Below are positions 55,213-64,000 of a stretch of DNA of 64,000 nucleotides, piece by piece. The notes under the pieces are model-generated. The model saw only the letters and a program-made list of their open reading frames with translations. It was not told the origin of the DNA and did no database searches. Each line of letters starts with the position of its first letter. The first letter of the stretch is position 1. The stretch spans positions 248,001-312,000 of the forward strand of contig NZ_ABCK01000003.1 of assembly GCF_000170755.1 (NCBI RefSeq), read 5' to 3'. Made by a program: the position numbers and the translations under genes. The stretch comes from Lentisphaera araneosa HTCC2155. GTDB lineage: Bacteria; Verrucomicrobiota; Lentisphaeria; Lentisphaerales; Lentisphaeraceae.

Positions 55213-55590
55213 CTAGATAAGGAGTTTATCGAGCTCGTCAATTACATCTTTACATGAGAAGGGTTTTCGTACTGTCGCGTCTGCTCCAAATACTTTAGCT
55301 GTTTCGAGGTTGTCAAAACCAGAGGAATAAATTTTTCCTGTGATGGCAATGATTTTAACCTCGGGGAAGAGCTGGCGCATCTTGGTAATGGTTTCGAGAC
55401 CTTCCATATTGGGCATGACGATATCAGTAATGATTCCAGCAGGGACGAAATCTTCCACTAAATTAACAGCTTCTAGACCATCGTCAGCTGTTTTTACTGT
55501 GTAGCCTTCTTTGTTTAGACAGTCCTTTAGGATTTCTAGAACGACTGGATTATCATCAATCACTAAAATATTTTTATTTGACACTTCCAT
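55213..55590 (-). CDS. Stand-alone response regulator receiver
   Basis: 125 residues, CheY-like. Acidic pair Asp12-Asp13, phosphorylated Asp56 in IITDIVMPNMEG, Thr in IITGK and Lys109 in VRKPF. No output domain, so it acts by protein contact. No kinase nearby; its partner cannot be named. Confidence 0.92.
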   Translation of the reverse strand: MEVSNKNILVIDDNPVVLEILKDCLNKEGYTVKTADDGLEAVNLVEDFVPAGIITDIVMPNMEGLETITKMRQLFPEVKIIAITGKIYSSGFDNLETAKVFGADATVRKPFSCKDVIDELDKLLI

Positions 55591-55778
55591 ACAGTAAATC
55601 TCTTGCTAAATGTTTACTTTAAAATAAAGACCCTTTCATTGCTATACAATCAAAAAACTTCCTCTGAGAGAGAAAAGCAAGTAAAAAAAATCAAAAATTA
55701 ATGATCAGGCGAATAAAACAAAAAAATAGCTAAAGAGAAGGCTCTCTTTAGCTATTATACGTGCCTGTCTATAGTTTG

Positions 55779-57053
55779 TTATTTAACTAGACCTTCGCGT
55801 ACAGTGAAATAGTCAGGGAAGGTTTTTTTACAGCAGAGAGGATCAAGGATGGTGATCTCTGTTCCGAGACTGAGAATCGCAAATGCCATAGCCATACGGT
55901 GATCATCATAAGTTTCGATTTCGCAGTTTAAGATTTTTTCTGGTGGATTGATGACGAGGTAGTCAGGTCCTTCTTCAACACTTGCACCCGCTCTTTTGAG
56001 CTCTGTTGCAACAGCCGTGATACGCTCGGTCTCTTTAACCTGCCAGTTGGCAATATTGCGAATAGTTGTAGTTCCTTTTGCGAACATCGCAACAACAGCG
56101 AGAGTCATGCCTGTGTCTGTCATGGTGTTCATATCGATGTCGATACCATTAAGTGTGCCATTAGATTTCACTTCGATGAAGTTATCGCCGTAAGTCACTT
56201 CAGCGCCCATTTGGCCCATAACGCCAGCAAAACCAGATTCACCCTGGATGCTATCTTTACCGCAGCCGTAGACTTTAACGTGGCCGTTTATCGCTGCTGC
56301 CCCTAGGAAGTAGGAAGCTGAGCCAGCGTCACCTTCGACAATGAAGTTGCAGGGGTTGATGTATTTTTGTGGAGCTGGAACAGTGAATGTTTGGTAATTG
56401 TCGTTGGTAACGTCGACGCCAAATTTTTTCATGAGGCCAATGGTCATATCGACGTAAGGCTTAGACGTGAGCTCACCATCGATGTTGATAGTTACTGTGT
56501 CTTCGGCTAAAGGAGAGGCGAGAAGCAGGGCGGTGATGTATTGACTAGAAACAGAACCGTTAACGCTTGTTACGCCACCTTTGATGCCATTAGCTTTGAT
56601 GTTCAGTGGGGGACAATCAGTGTTGAACTCGTAAGAGATGTCGATATTGAGCTTTTGTAGTGCATCAACAAGATCTTTAATTGGGCGTTCGCGCATGCGA
56701 GCGTTACCGTCGATAACGTAGTTGCCTTTACTAGCGCAAATGGCGGCACTCATGCTGCGGACAGCTGTACCAGCGTTTTCTAAATAGAGATTAAAGTCGC
56801 CATTGGGGAGCGGTCCTGCACAGCCTTGGAGTTCTACAGTTCTTTCTTCCACATTGCGACTGCAGGGGATGTTGAGAGTTTGTAGTGCTTCGAACATGCG
56901 GTCCACATCATTACTGGAAAGGACGTTCTCTAAAGTGATTTGGCCTTCGCCGAGAGCAGCGAGGAGTAGGCTACGGTTAGATATACTCTTGGATCCAGGA
57001 AGTTTTACTGTGCCCTGAATAGAGCTGATTTTCGGAAGGGTAATTTTTTCCAA
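55779..57053 (-). CDS. aroA: 3-phosphoshikimate 1-carboxyvinyltransferase
   Basis: 424 residues, sixth step of the shikimate pathway. LPGSKSISNRSLLLAAL, YLENAGTAVRSM, SSQYITALLLASPL, ETYDDHRMAMAF and the C-terminal CCKKTFPDYF are conserved. Stands about 50 nt after the rplT terminator region; probably its own promoter. Confidence 0.96.
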   Translation of the reverse strand: MEKITLPKISSIQGTVKLPGSKSISNRSLLLAALGEGQITLENVLSSNDVDRMFEALQTLNIPCSRNVEERTVELQGCAGPLPNGDFNLYLENAGTAVRSMSAAICASKGNYVIDGNARMRERPIKDLVDALQKLNIDISYEFNTDCPPLNIKANGIKGGVTSVNGSVSSQYITALLLASPLAEDTVTINIDGELTSKPYVDMTIGLMKKFGVDVTNDNYQTFTVPAPQKYINPCNFIVEGDAGSASYFLGAAAINGHVKVYGCGKDSIQGESGFAGVMGQMGAEVTYGDNFIEVKSNGTLNGIDIDMNTMTDTGMTLAVVAMFAKGTTTIRNIANWQVKETERITAVATELKRAGASVEEGPDYLVINPPEKILNCEIETYDDHRMAMAFAILSLGTEITILDPLCCKKTFPDYFTVREGLVK

Positions 57054-57077
57054 GGTGCGGTTCTCCTAATGGGTAAA

Positions 57078-57107
57078 TAAAAAAAGGCGGGAATAATCCC
57101 GCCTTTT
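57078..57107 (-). terminator. Terminator of the infC-rpmI-rplT operon
   Basis: GGCGGGA/TCCCGCC hairpin with T-runs on both strands; on the minus strand it follows rplT directly. Confidence 0.92.
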
Positions 57108-57125
57108 ATAAAACTTGAATGTAGC

Positions 57126-57482
57126 TTACTTAGCTACAGCAGTTTTAGCTTGTTCTACGAGTGCGTTGAAAGCAGCGCGATCGTTGATGGCCATGTCAGC
57201 GAGGACTTTTCTGTTAAGCTCGATGTTGAGCTTTTTAAGACCGTCGATGAAGCTTGAGTAGTTGCTGTCCTGTTGACGGCAAGCAGCGTTGATACGCGCA
57301 GTCCAGAGTTGACGGAACTGACGTTTCTTTTGCTTACGGCCTACATAGGCGTGTTGATTTGCTTTGTCGACAGCGTCCATAGCGTTTCTGATACGCTTTG
57401 AAGCACAGCCGTAAAAACCTTTAGCAGCCTTAAGGATGCGTTTTCTTCTAGCTCTTGAAGCTGGGGAATTAGTTGATCTCAT
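57126..57482 (-). CDS. rplT: Ribosomal protein L20
   Basis: 118 residues. [36 protein letters not shown] and [22 protein letters not shown] are family signatures. 17 nt after rpmI. Confidence 0.97.
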   Translation of the reverse strand: MRSTNSPASRARRKRILKAAKGFYGCASKRIRNAMDAVDKANQHAYVGRKQKKRQFRQLWTARINAACRQQDSNYSSFIDGLKKLNIELNRKVLADMAINDRAAFNALVEQAKTAVAK

Positions 57483-57499
57483 TTATAAATCTCCTTAAA

Positions 57500-57703
57500 T
57501 TATTTGAGGCCGTAGGGAAGGGCAGCTTTAACAGCGTTGAGTTCACAGTCTTTAAGAACTGTAGAAGTACCGAGTCTAGCCTTTCTCTTTGGAGATTTTT
57601 TAGTGAGGATGTGGCGCTTACCTGCGCGACAACGAATGAATTTACCAGTTCCCGTCTGCTTGAGACGTTTGGCAACGCATTTGCGAGTCTTTTGTTTGGG
57701 CAT
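57500..57703 (-). CDS. rpmI: Ribosomal protein L35
   Basis: 67 residues from MPKQKTRKCVAKRLKQTG. The frame extends to 57820 but AAGGAGA 5 nt before ATG 57703 fixes the start. KRLKQTGTGKFIRC and HILTKKSPKRK are typical of L35. Confidence 0.96.
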   Translation of the reverse strand: MPKQKTRKCVAKRLKQTGTGKFIRCRAGKRHILTKKSPKRKARLGTSTVLKDCELNAVKAALPYGLK

Positions 57704-57834
57704 CGTTTTCTCCTTGATATTAGAGTTATACGTAATAATGGCTGATACGGCAGATGCCAGCCGTATGCAGACCGAAAAATTGAGCGGTAAAGTAGTGTGG
57801 AATTGTTTATCCACAAGCATTAATTTCTAAAAAA
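57704..57834 (-). promoter_or_regulatory. infC-rpmI spacer with hairpin
   Basis: 131-nt gap inside the operon with an ATACGGC/GCCGTAT stem (57745-57766). L20 in other bacteria represses this operon by binding such RNA; whether this is that site is a guess. Confidence 0.4.
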
Positions 57835-58359
57835 TTAAGCTTTTTTTGAGCCCGGTGATAATTGCATGGACATGTTACGTCCCATGAGCTTGGGTTTAGC
57901 CTCAATCGTGACTGTTTCACCGAGTGTTTCAATGATTCTCTCCATGAGCGCATCACCGAGTTCTGGGTGAGCCATTTCACGAGCGCGAAACTGTAAAGTG
58001 ATCTTGAGCTTGTAGCCTTTAGCAACGAATTCGCTAGCGTGCTTGAGCTTAGTCTGGAAATCGTGATCGTGGATATTGACGTGAAATTTAAGTTCTTTAA
58101 CCTGATTGTTATTCATTTGCTTTTTACGAGCATCTTTTTGTTGCTTCTTCTTTTCGTAAATGAATTTACCATAGTCCATGATACGGACAACAGGTGGTTT
58201 TGCATCAGGGGCGAGTTCTACAAGGTCAAGGCCTTCTGAGTCCGCATTTGTAACGGCAACAGAAAATGGAACAATAGCAACTTCTTGACCTTTGCTATCG
58301 AGTAAACGAACTTTTTTGCCAGCTAGTGAGTCTGAGCCCGGCGAGTTAATTAAACGCAA
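57835..58359 (-). CDS. infC: Translation initiation factor IF-3
   Basis: 174 residues. KVRLLDSKGQEVAIVPF, VVRIMDYGKFIYEKKKQQKDARK and KFRAREMAHPELG-like ITLQFRAREMAHPELG are conserved. A TAA stop immediately precedes TTG 58359, and no in-frame ATG occurs before residue 60, so initiation must be at TTG (codon 1) or ATT (codon 4). A non-AUG start fits the known autoregulation of infC, in which IF-3 rejects its own start codon. GGAG lies 10 nt before the TTG. Confidence 0.95.
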   Translation of the reverse strand: MRLINSPGSDSLAGKKVRLLDSKGQEVAIVPFSVAVTNADSEGLDLVELAPDAKPPVVRIMDYGKFIYEKKKQQKDARKKQMNNNQVKELKFHVNIHDHDFQTKLKHASEFVAKGYKLKITLQFRAREMAHPELGDALMERIIETLGETVTIEAKPKLMGRNMSMQLSPGSKKA

Positions 58360-58457
58360 TTAGATATATCTCCAGTTTTTAAAAATGTATTCCCTAAACT
58401 TACTCAAGACAAAAACTTGTCAAAGTAATTGGTGCTCAATCACCTTAAAAAAGTAAG

Positions 58458-61400
58458 TTATTTTGATTTAGAGGCTTTCTTACCCTTATTCCATTGGAAA
58501 AAGGGGAGTAAACCGATAAGGCTGAGGCCTGTGAAAGTGACAACGGCAAGCATGACATAGAAAGCTGCCTGACTCGTGAAGCCATAGCTGTGTAAACCAA
58601 TTGAGAGTTGGTTAACGCCGAACCATGACCATGTCGTCACCGCACCGCCAAAGATTGAGAGCAAAGCGATGCCACGTGATCTAGCGATACCAGCCATTTT
58701 AGCGTGAAGGATAATGGCACACCAAATGACGATGAGTAAGGCACCGTTTTCCTTAGGATCCCAGCCCCAGAAGCGACCCCAAGAGTCGTCCGCCCAAAGG
58801 CCACCGAGAATCGTGCCGATGAAGCTGAAGAAAATCGCGAAGGCAATCGTTCCGTAAATTGTTGAATTGAGGATTTTGAATAATTCTTTGTTTTCTTTTT
58901 CAGATTTGAAAAGTGCGTAAATCAAAGAAATAATCCCCGCCATGGCAGCGATGTAAGTTGCGGCATAACCCATGTTGATGGTGATTACGTGAGTCATGAG
59001 GAAGAATTTGGTATCGAGAACTGCCTGCATCATCTGCATTGTGTCGCCATCCAAAGAAAGAGCGTTGGCAATATTTAGTGTGAGGAAGCCGCAAACAGCC
59101 GCAATGATGTTACCGATGCCACGCTTGAAGAGCGCTTCGATAATCAGTGCCGAGACAACAATCATCCAGCCAATGAAAATGGCAGTGGAGTAGAGGTTGG
59201 TGATCGGTGGGTAGTCAGAGATGTATACACGTGCAATGAGGCCCCAGGTGTGCAATGCAGCTAGTACGGTGAGGAAATGCAAGTTACAGCGATTGATCCA
59301 AGGCTTACGGAAGAGCCACGAGAGGGCGCAGAGAACAAATGCAAGGCCATACCAGTGATAGAGACCAAAAGGATTGATTTTGTTGAAAGTGATTTCAAAA
59401 CTCGTTTTGCTTTCAGCGGTTTCCCAAACTTGAAGCTCACCTTCAAGGCGGTGTTCTTGTGAGCTGAGTTCAGTTAGCTTCGTATCTTTCTCATTTTTAC
59501 TGAGCTCATTATTCGCTTTAGTCTTGGTGAATTCCGTTCTACTCTCTTCGAGTTCTGATTTAATCGCAGTGAGGCGAGTTTGGCGAATTTCTTTGTTGAT
59601 CTCTAAGAATTTGTCGATGGCTTCGTTGAATTCTTTGTGCTTGTCATCGTAAAAATAGTAGAGAGAAACGGCGAGTTGTTCAGTGTTATCGTTGAGACCT
59701 TTTCCTAACATGAGGTTAGAGGAAATCGAGTGTGCGAGAGTATCCCAATCGTTTTTATCACTGTTTTTGATGACGAGCGGTGGATTGAACTTCAGAATGT
59801 TTTTGTTCATGGCATGATATTGATTAATGCCCTGAGCCGTGTTGGAAAAGCTTGTAGAGAAAGCATTGGTCATGAGGTGGAAAGTTTGAATTCGTTGCTC
59901 AAAGTCCACGAGAGCGGTTTGATAGGAGTCACGTTCGCCCGCTTTGAGGTTGCGGAGTTTTTCCATGTCCCCTTGTAGGTCCTTGATTTTGTCGGCGAAT
60001 TCAACGAGGGCATAACGGAAGCGGTGACGTTTTTGGTCGAGTCCGAGTTTCTCAATCAACTGAGGATGAGTGATACGGAAGACGCGATGTTCGTAGGCAG
60101 TCGGTTTCGCTGAAATTACTTCAAGGAAAAATTGTACCGGCGGGCGGCTTTCGAATTTTTTGTATTTTTCTTCAACTTCTTTATCGCCATCTTTGACTTC
60201 GACTTTAAAAGTTGCGCTCTCGCTTAAGAAAACGAGGAAGTTCTGCGCTACAGTATGAAGGGGTTTTGTACGGCCTTTGTATACCATAGGTATGGTGGCA
60301 GCCTTCTCGTAGTTGAACTCTTTTGTTTCATCAACTTCTTTAGTTTTTGTGCTGCGCGATAAAGTCATGAACAGACCAAAGATAAGAAGTGCGGAGATCG
60401 CAAATTGCCATGCTTTGAAACCTGTAGGGGCAGAATCACGATTAAAGAAGCCTTTGAGGAATTTGACGAGAATGAGTAGGAAGTGAATCATCATGCCTAC
60501 TGCCGCCATTGTACAAGAGATGTAAGGTAGCATCCAGCCACTATTACGCACGACTTGAAGAACGGTTGTGGATTCATCTTGGCTGAAACTCTGTTGATAA
60601 AAAGTTTTTCCATCGAAACGAAGCGGATTATTCATCCAAATTTTCACTTCGCGATCGATGCCGTTTTCTGGATCTTCGAGGCGAATGAGGCTCGAATAGT
60701 TTCTTGGAGTATTTGTTCCCATATAGCGATCAAAACTGAAATCAATAAGGCTGATCGTTGCAGTGTTTTGGCTGTCGCCTTTGAGGTAGGAACGCTTATT
60801 TCTGAGCATGAGGCGGTATTTTTTGCCATCCACTTCCATTTCTTCGTAACGGTTAGGGAGATTACGGCTTGTGAAGTTTGAGTAGAAGTAGAGTGAGAAA
60901 GCGCGTGTGCCCAAATCTTTGCCGTCATTTGATGTGAACTTAAAGAGGCCAGCTGGAACGTCTTTGCTACTTCCGAGGCCATCGCTGACTTCGCTGCCGT
61001 AGATATGATGAGTGAGTCCGTTACCAGCGGTGGCACCTTCTGTGGGAGAAGGTTGGGTGCTCATCTCGGAGTTTTTGAAGAATTTTATCGTTTCAATCGT
61101 GAAGGGGAGTGATTCATGTTGGATCTTATCGCCCGCAGAATTGAACATGGACATGGGAATTGCTGTCGTTTTATTCTGATCGGCATCGAGTTTTTCGATT
61201 ACGGCGAGTTCGTACTCAATATTGTTGTCGAGGTAAGAAGTGCTTTGGCCTTCAGGAATCACCATAGTGGATTCTATGGCGTCAAGTTTAGTGACCAGTT
61301 CTGCAATGAGAAGTAAGAAGACAGAGAAGTGGATGAGGACAACGGCCGCTTTTTTCTGTCCGTAGAGGAACCAGCAGGCAATGAACATAAACAGAGAGGG

Positions 61401-61853
61401 CAGTAGGCCTTGTGCTAAGCGGTAGACGACTCGCATGTAGGCGGCGCCCACAGTGGAAGAAACTTCTTCGTGGAAATAACCTTTGACAATGGCGAAGGTG
61501 AAGATGAGGGAGATGACCGTGAAGATTGCGCCAATCGCAAGGTGCTTTTTGTTTTTGACGAGTTTGAACTTAACGAGGTAAGCAGAGGTGAGGTTGATAA
61601 AAAGGCCGGCGCCAATTAAAAAACCACCAGGCATGTAGATGTAAGCCTTGCTGAGAAAGCCAAGGTCCCAGGCTCGGGGGAAGAAGAGCTTGAGCTCGAT
61701 TTTTGTGAGGTATGAGCGGAAGATTTCGTCAACAACAGTCCAAATACCGTCGTCCATTTGAGCAAGTGTTCCTGCAAGTACGAGGAACATTGAAAGAGAA
61801 AATAGCGTAATGGTTATTTTTAACGACGCTAAATTTTTAATAATTTTTTCCAT
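58458..61853 (-). CDS. ccsBA: Fused CcsB-CcsA cytochrome c synthetase
   Basis: 1131 residues. N-terminal ResB/CcsB part (about 1-480) with membrane helices and a periplasmic loop; a helical linker domain (about 500-830); C-terminal CcsA part with membrane helices and the heme-handling WGWDPKENGAL tryptophan-rich motif near residue 1020. The fused protein exports heme and attaches it to CxxCH motifs outside the membrane (system II). The linker region is unusually long and charged. It shares one base with the stop of the upstream partner gene, so the two are co-translated. Confidence 0.92.
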   Translation of the reverse strand: MEKIIKNLASLKITITLFSLSMFLVLAGTLAQMDDGIWTVVDEIFRSYLTKIELKLFFPRAWDLGFLSKAYIYMPGGFLIGAGLFINLTSAYLVKFKLVKNKKHLAIGAIFTVISLIFTFAIVKGYFHEEVSSTVGAAYMRVVYRLAQGLLPSLFMFIACWFLYGQKKAAVVLIHFSVFLLLIAELVTKLDAIESTMVIPEGQSTSYLDNNIEYELAVIEKLDADQNKTTAIPMSMFNSAGDKIQHESLPFTIETIKFFKNSEMSTQPSPTEGATAGNGLTHHIYGSEVSDGLGSSKDVPAGLFKFTSNDGKDLGTRAFSLYFYSNFTSRNLPNRYEEMEVDGKKYRLMLRNKRSYLKGDSQNTATISLIDFSFDRYMGTNTPRNYSSLIRLEDPENGIDREVKIWMNNPLRFDGKTFYQQSFSQDESTTVLQVVRNSGWMLPYISCTMAAVGMMIHFLLILVKFLKGFFNRDSAPTGFKAWQFAISALLIFGLFMTLSRSTKTKEVDETKEFNYEKAATIPMVYKGRTKPLHTVAQNFLVFLSESATFKVEVKDGDKEVEEKYKKFESRPPVQFFLEVISAKPTAYEHRVFRITHPQLIEKLGLDQKRHRFRYALVEFADKIKDLQGDMEKLRNLKAGERDSYQTALVDFEQRIQTFHLMTNAFSTSFSNTAQGINQYHAMNKNILKFNPPLVIKNSDKNDWDTLAHSISSNLMLGKGLNDNTEQLAVSLYYFYDDKHKEFNEAIDKFLEINKEIRQTRLTAIKSELEESRTEFTKTKANNELSKNEKDTKLTELSSQEHRLEGELQVWETAESKTSFEITFNKINPFGLYHWYGLAFVLCALSWLFRKPWINRCNLHFLTVLAALHTWGLIARVYISDYPPITNLYSTAIFIGWMIVVSALIIEALFKRGIGNIIAAVCGFLTLNIANALSLDGDTMQMMQAVLDTKFFLMTHVITINMGYAATYIAAMAGIISLIYALFKSEKENKELFKILNSTIYGTIAFAIFFSFIGTILGGLWADDSWGRFWGWDPKENGALLIVIWCAIILHAKMAGIARSRGIALLSIFGGAVTTWSWFGVNQLSIGLHSYGFTSQAAFYVMLAVVTFTGLSLIGLLPFFQWNKGKKASKSK

Positions 61854-63436
61854 TATTCGAACCTCGCACTAGTGATCAAAGACTTAAATTCTGATAGGGC
61901 TTCTTCTGCTTGGCTTGCAGGACCTTGAACTTTAAAAAATATTTTGCTCGTTCCTTGGAATGAGGCTGAAATTAAAATTTCTTTGTCATTACTAATTTTA
62001 ATTAAGTCGAGATCTTTGTTGTCAGAACTTTTTACTTTTTCAATGTAGTCATTAGGATCTTGGCCTTTGAGACCCATTTGATCGAACCACATATTATAAA
62101 CTCGTTCCATGGGCATGGGGCCCTGCATCTGGGTGATGCTTAAGCCATAAGTTGAATCATTGAGCTTCATTTCGTATTTTCCAAGTGACATGCCATCTGC
62201 AGCCGAAAGCTGTTTCCATTTGTCAGAAGGATTGAGTTGGAGAGTTTCGAGTTTTGCCTCATTGCTTTTGTGTTGATCTTTACTCGCGCAGTTTTCGCAA
62301 TTGGCACAGTCTTCTTTTTCACTTACTTTTTTGGCTACTGGTGCTTTGGGGGCTTCTGGAGCCTTTTCAACTTTTTTGTTATCGTTGATCAGTTTGACGA
62401 TGTGGATCGTGTTACCTTGGATGTTGAAACTCTTGATTTCATTTTCTACTTTAACTTGAGTGTCGAGCCCGATTTGACCTTTCCAGCGGGAGACATTGGC
62501 ATCGATATTTTGTTTTGGGCCTAATTTGATGAGGCTGATGTCCACTTTACCAGTTTTGTAAGAGGCAATGCGCATGCTTGAAGATGATGGAACTTCTTTC
62601 CAGTCAGTAGGGACAGGATATTCGAGTTTGCCTTCAGCAGTGAAGCTATGAGCACCTATAACTGTAATGATATTGTCGGCTTGGACGCGAACTTCTTGAG
62701 CGGGGCCAATGAGTTTTAGGAACCAGGTGGCGTCAGGACGTTCAATGATAGCGGCCATGATGGAGTTGGCGTCATCAGCGACGGCAGCCATTCCGGATGC
62801 GAAAGGTGCTGAGCTAGAGTGAGGGCTCTGTGAGGATTTGCTTTCTTTAGGTGCCTTCATGTCTTTTCTGTCTTCATTAAAGAGGATGACGCGGTGCCAG
62901 TTTTCTTTGACTTCGCTTAACTCTTCTTCTGTGGGATCACCACTGAGTCCGATTTGTTTTTTCCAACGAACGACATTAGCATTGAGGCTTTGACCTGCAG
63001 GGAGTTTAGAGAATGAGATATCAACACCGCCTGGAGCATCAAAGCTTGCGACGCGCATGGATGAAGCCTGCTTTTTGGTCCAATCTTTGGGGATATCGTA
63101 GTGCAAGTGATCACCGTGAGAGAGGTCGAGTGTTTTAATGACGAGGTCGAGGTTGTCGACTTGTTTCTTAACTGCTTGGTATGGACCGATGATTTTGACG
63201 AACCATGTGTACTTGGGGGTATTTGCGATGAGCGCAATAAGTCCGCCGTTTTCAGCTTTGGCTTGGCTCATCATAGAAGGGGCTCTTGGCGCGGCGGAGG
63301 CATTTGCTTTTGGCGCATCTAGGTTTTGATCAGTTTCTATATATGTAGTTATTTGATCTTTACTGGTAAAGAGCTTGGGTGAGATGACGATAAGAATGAC
63401 GACAATCGCAGAAATAGTGTAAATTAAGTTTTTCAT
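61853..63436 (-). CDS. Exported repeat-domain partner of cytochrome c synthetase, unknown
   Basis: 527 residues with an N-terminal membrane anchor (4-20). A recurrent module is built from W-F-x-K-x-x-G-P (78-85, 238-245, and KIFFKVQGP 498-506) and a DW...MR-A-S...N-x-x-RW-x-x-QIGL segment (118-164, 278-324, and a diverged 406-456 ending QMGL). A CxxCxxC cluster, Cys377, Cys380 and Cys383, lies in a charged linker before the third copy; it has no His so is not a normal heme site. I do not recognise a named family. Overlap with ccsBA suggests a role in cytochrome c maturation, perhaps thiol or metal handling. Confidence 0.65.
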   Translation of the reverse strand: MKNLIYTISAIVVILIVISPKLFTSKDQITTYIETDQNLDAPKANASAAPRAPSMMSQAKAENGGLIALIANTPKYTWFVKIIGPYQAVKKQVDNLDLVIKTLDLSHGDHLHYDIPKDWTKKQASSMRVASFDAPGGVDISFSKLPAGQSLNANVVRWKKQIGLSGDPTEEELSEVKENWHRVILFNEDRKDMKAPKESKSSQSPHSSSAPFASGMAAVADDANSIMAAIIERPDATWFLKLIGPAQEVRVQADNIITVIGAHSFTAEGKLEYPVPTDWKEVPSSSSMRIASYKTGKVDISLIKLGPKQNIDANVSRWKGQIGLDTQVKVENEIKSFNIQGNTIHIVKLINDNKKVEKAPEAPKAPVAKKVSEKEDCANCENCASKDQHKSNEAKLETLQLNPSDKWKQLSAADGMSLGKYEMKLNDSTYGLSITQMQGPMPMERVYNMWFDQMGLKGQDPNDYIEKVKSSDNKDLDLIKISNDKEILISASFQGTSKIFFKVQGPASQAEEALSEFKSLITSARFE

Positions 63437-63515
63437 AAAAAATAAGATGTTTTAAATTAATTCAATGCCCCTATATTACTCGAGTCACCTTTAAAGACAA
63501 AGAGATTGAAAATTA

Positions 63516-63689
63516 ATGTTTAAAAAAAAGCACGAAAAGTCAGGTGTTAGCATGAGTGATGTCATAAATCACAAGAAGAGTCTACTGCCAGAGCACCGAG
63601 AAAGGCGATGGGTGGTGCAGTGGGTTTATTTCACGGTCCTTTTTTTGTTTATATTAATGATTTATACGCTCATCGACTACTACCGCTAA
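63516..63689 (+). CDS. Small membrane protein, 57 residues
   Basis: MFKKKHEKSG..., a basic N terminus with KKSLLPEHRERRW, then one membrane helix (VVQWVYFTVLFLFILMIYTL) and DYYR at the end. Divergent from the ccs genes. No strong ribosome site. Unknown function; a cytochrome-maturation or respiratory accessory peptide is only a positional guess. Confidence 0.5.
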   Translation: MFKKKHEKSGVSMSDVINHKKSLLPEHRERRWVVQWVYFTVLFLFILMIYTLIDYYR

Positions 63690-63953
63690 TAAATGATAAT
63701 TGTATGATTATAAGTTTGTGGTGTATTTTTAATTCTGTGGGTATAATTTTATGCGAGAAATAAAGTCAAACAAGTACAATCTAATTTTTCATGGTGTCTC
63801 CTAACAATAAACTGATTCGTTATATAATTGTGCTAACAATTACTTAGATGACAGTTCTGTTTAATGAAATCTTCAATTTGTAAGCTCATATATTCAAAAT
63901 AGTTTTTACTCAATAAAGATTTAAAATTTTAAAAAGAAAAAATATTTACATCT
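63690..63953. other. AT-rich spacer
   Basis: No gene or clear structure seen before the decayed copy at the right edge. Confidence 0.4.
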
Positions 63954-64000
63954 AGGTGTGGGCATGAGTAATGCCATAATTACATGAAGAGTATACTGCT
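63954..64000 (+). pseudogene. Decayed copy of the small membrane protein 5' part
   Basis: 47 nt aligning to 63542-63589 with roughly 80% identity and one single-base deletion, e.g. GGCATGAGTAATG against AGCATGAGTGATG. Translation hits TGA after MSNAIIT. The copy runs off the window. Confidence 0.55.

Overview
The window looks like a chromosome segment of a marine Lentisphaerae bacterium, most likely Lentisphaera or a close relative. The inference rests on a dense sulfatase gene set with its own sigma factor and FecR/LamG regulator, a four-gene pseudopilin cassette of the Verru_Chthon A-D type, a sigma factor coupled to a Ser/Thr kinase, moderate-to-low GC, and housekeeping genes in a PVC-like style. 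No database could be searched, so the taxon is an inference. No prophage, insertion sequence or CRISPR array is recognisable.

Layout. 1-770: 3' part of a WbuC-like cupin gene (minus, 5' end apparently frameshifted) and spacer. 786-1667: tandem universal stress protein. 1668-3144: tandem 20-bp palindromic repeats enclosing an S23-family four-helix-bundle gene. 3145-9243 (minus): six-gene operon with pseudopilin proteins D, B, C and A, a coiled-coil secreted protein and a secreted HExxH protein. 9399-10272: more palindromic arrays. 10273-13034 (minus): Ser/Thr kinase with its ECF sigma factor. 13122-13610: another palindromic array and a heptad array. 13617-23542: sigma factor, FecR/LamG membrane protein and five secreted sulfatases, probably one sulfated-polysaccharide locus. 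23676-28776: rarA, 5-formyl-THF cyclo-ligase, an RNase Y homologue with a wrecked HD site, argJ and a lipoprotein. 29003-32548: tRNA-Ala, tRNA-Ile, 23S and 5S, with no 16S next to them. 32686-32847: 9-bp repeat. 32994-34602 (minus): umuDC. 34783-42761: helical basic protein, infA, SWIM/SNF2 helicase (minus), zinc-ribbon protein, PTS IIA and a large DUF349 protein. 42782-48066: small hydrolase, then a minus operon frr-cysS-purD-degenerate sulfatase. 48337-55163: cupin, transaldolase, WG-repeat protein, MscS channel, AlaA-type aminotransferase and MBL hydrolase. 55213-63436 (minus): response regulator, aroA, infC-rpmI-rplT, and a cytochrome c synthetase fusion with a repeat-domain partner. 63516-64000: a 57-residue membrane protein and a decayed partial copy of it at the window edge.

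How it works together. The regulators at 13617-15688 run directly into the sulfatases, so sensing and desulfation of an external polymer are probably co-regulated. Four of the five sulfatases end in lysine-rich tails. The pseudopilin operon predicts a secretion or surface machine whose assembly ATPase and prepilin peptidase lie elsewhere.

Most unusual points. (1) The palindromic arrays keep fixed flanks (TTKAC...TGAG) while their stems differ in sequence yet always self-pair, and four blocks begin at a gene's stop codon. (2) The RNase Y homologue keeps its KH domain but has lost its HD metal ligands. (3) A full-length secreted sulfatase homologue in the frr-cysS-purD operon has lost every active-site residue I checked. 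(4) The 23S-5S unit has its own promoter and no adjacent 16S.
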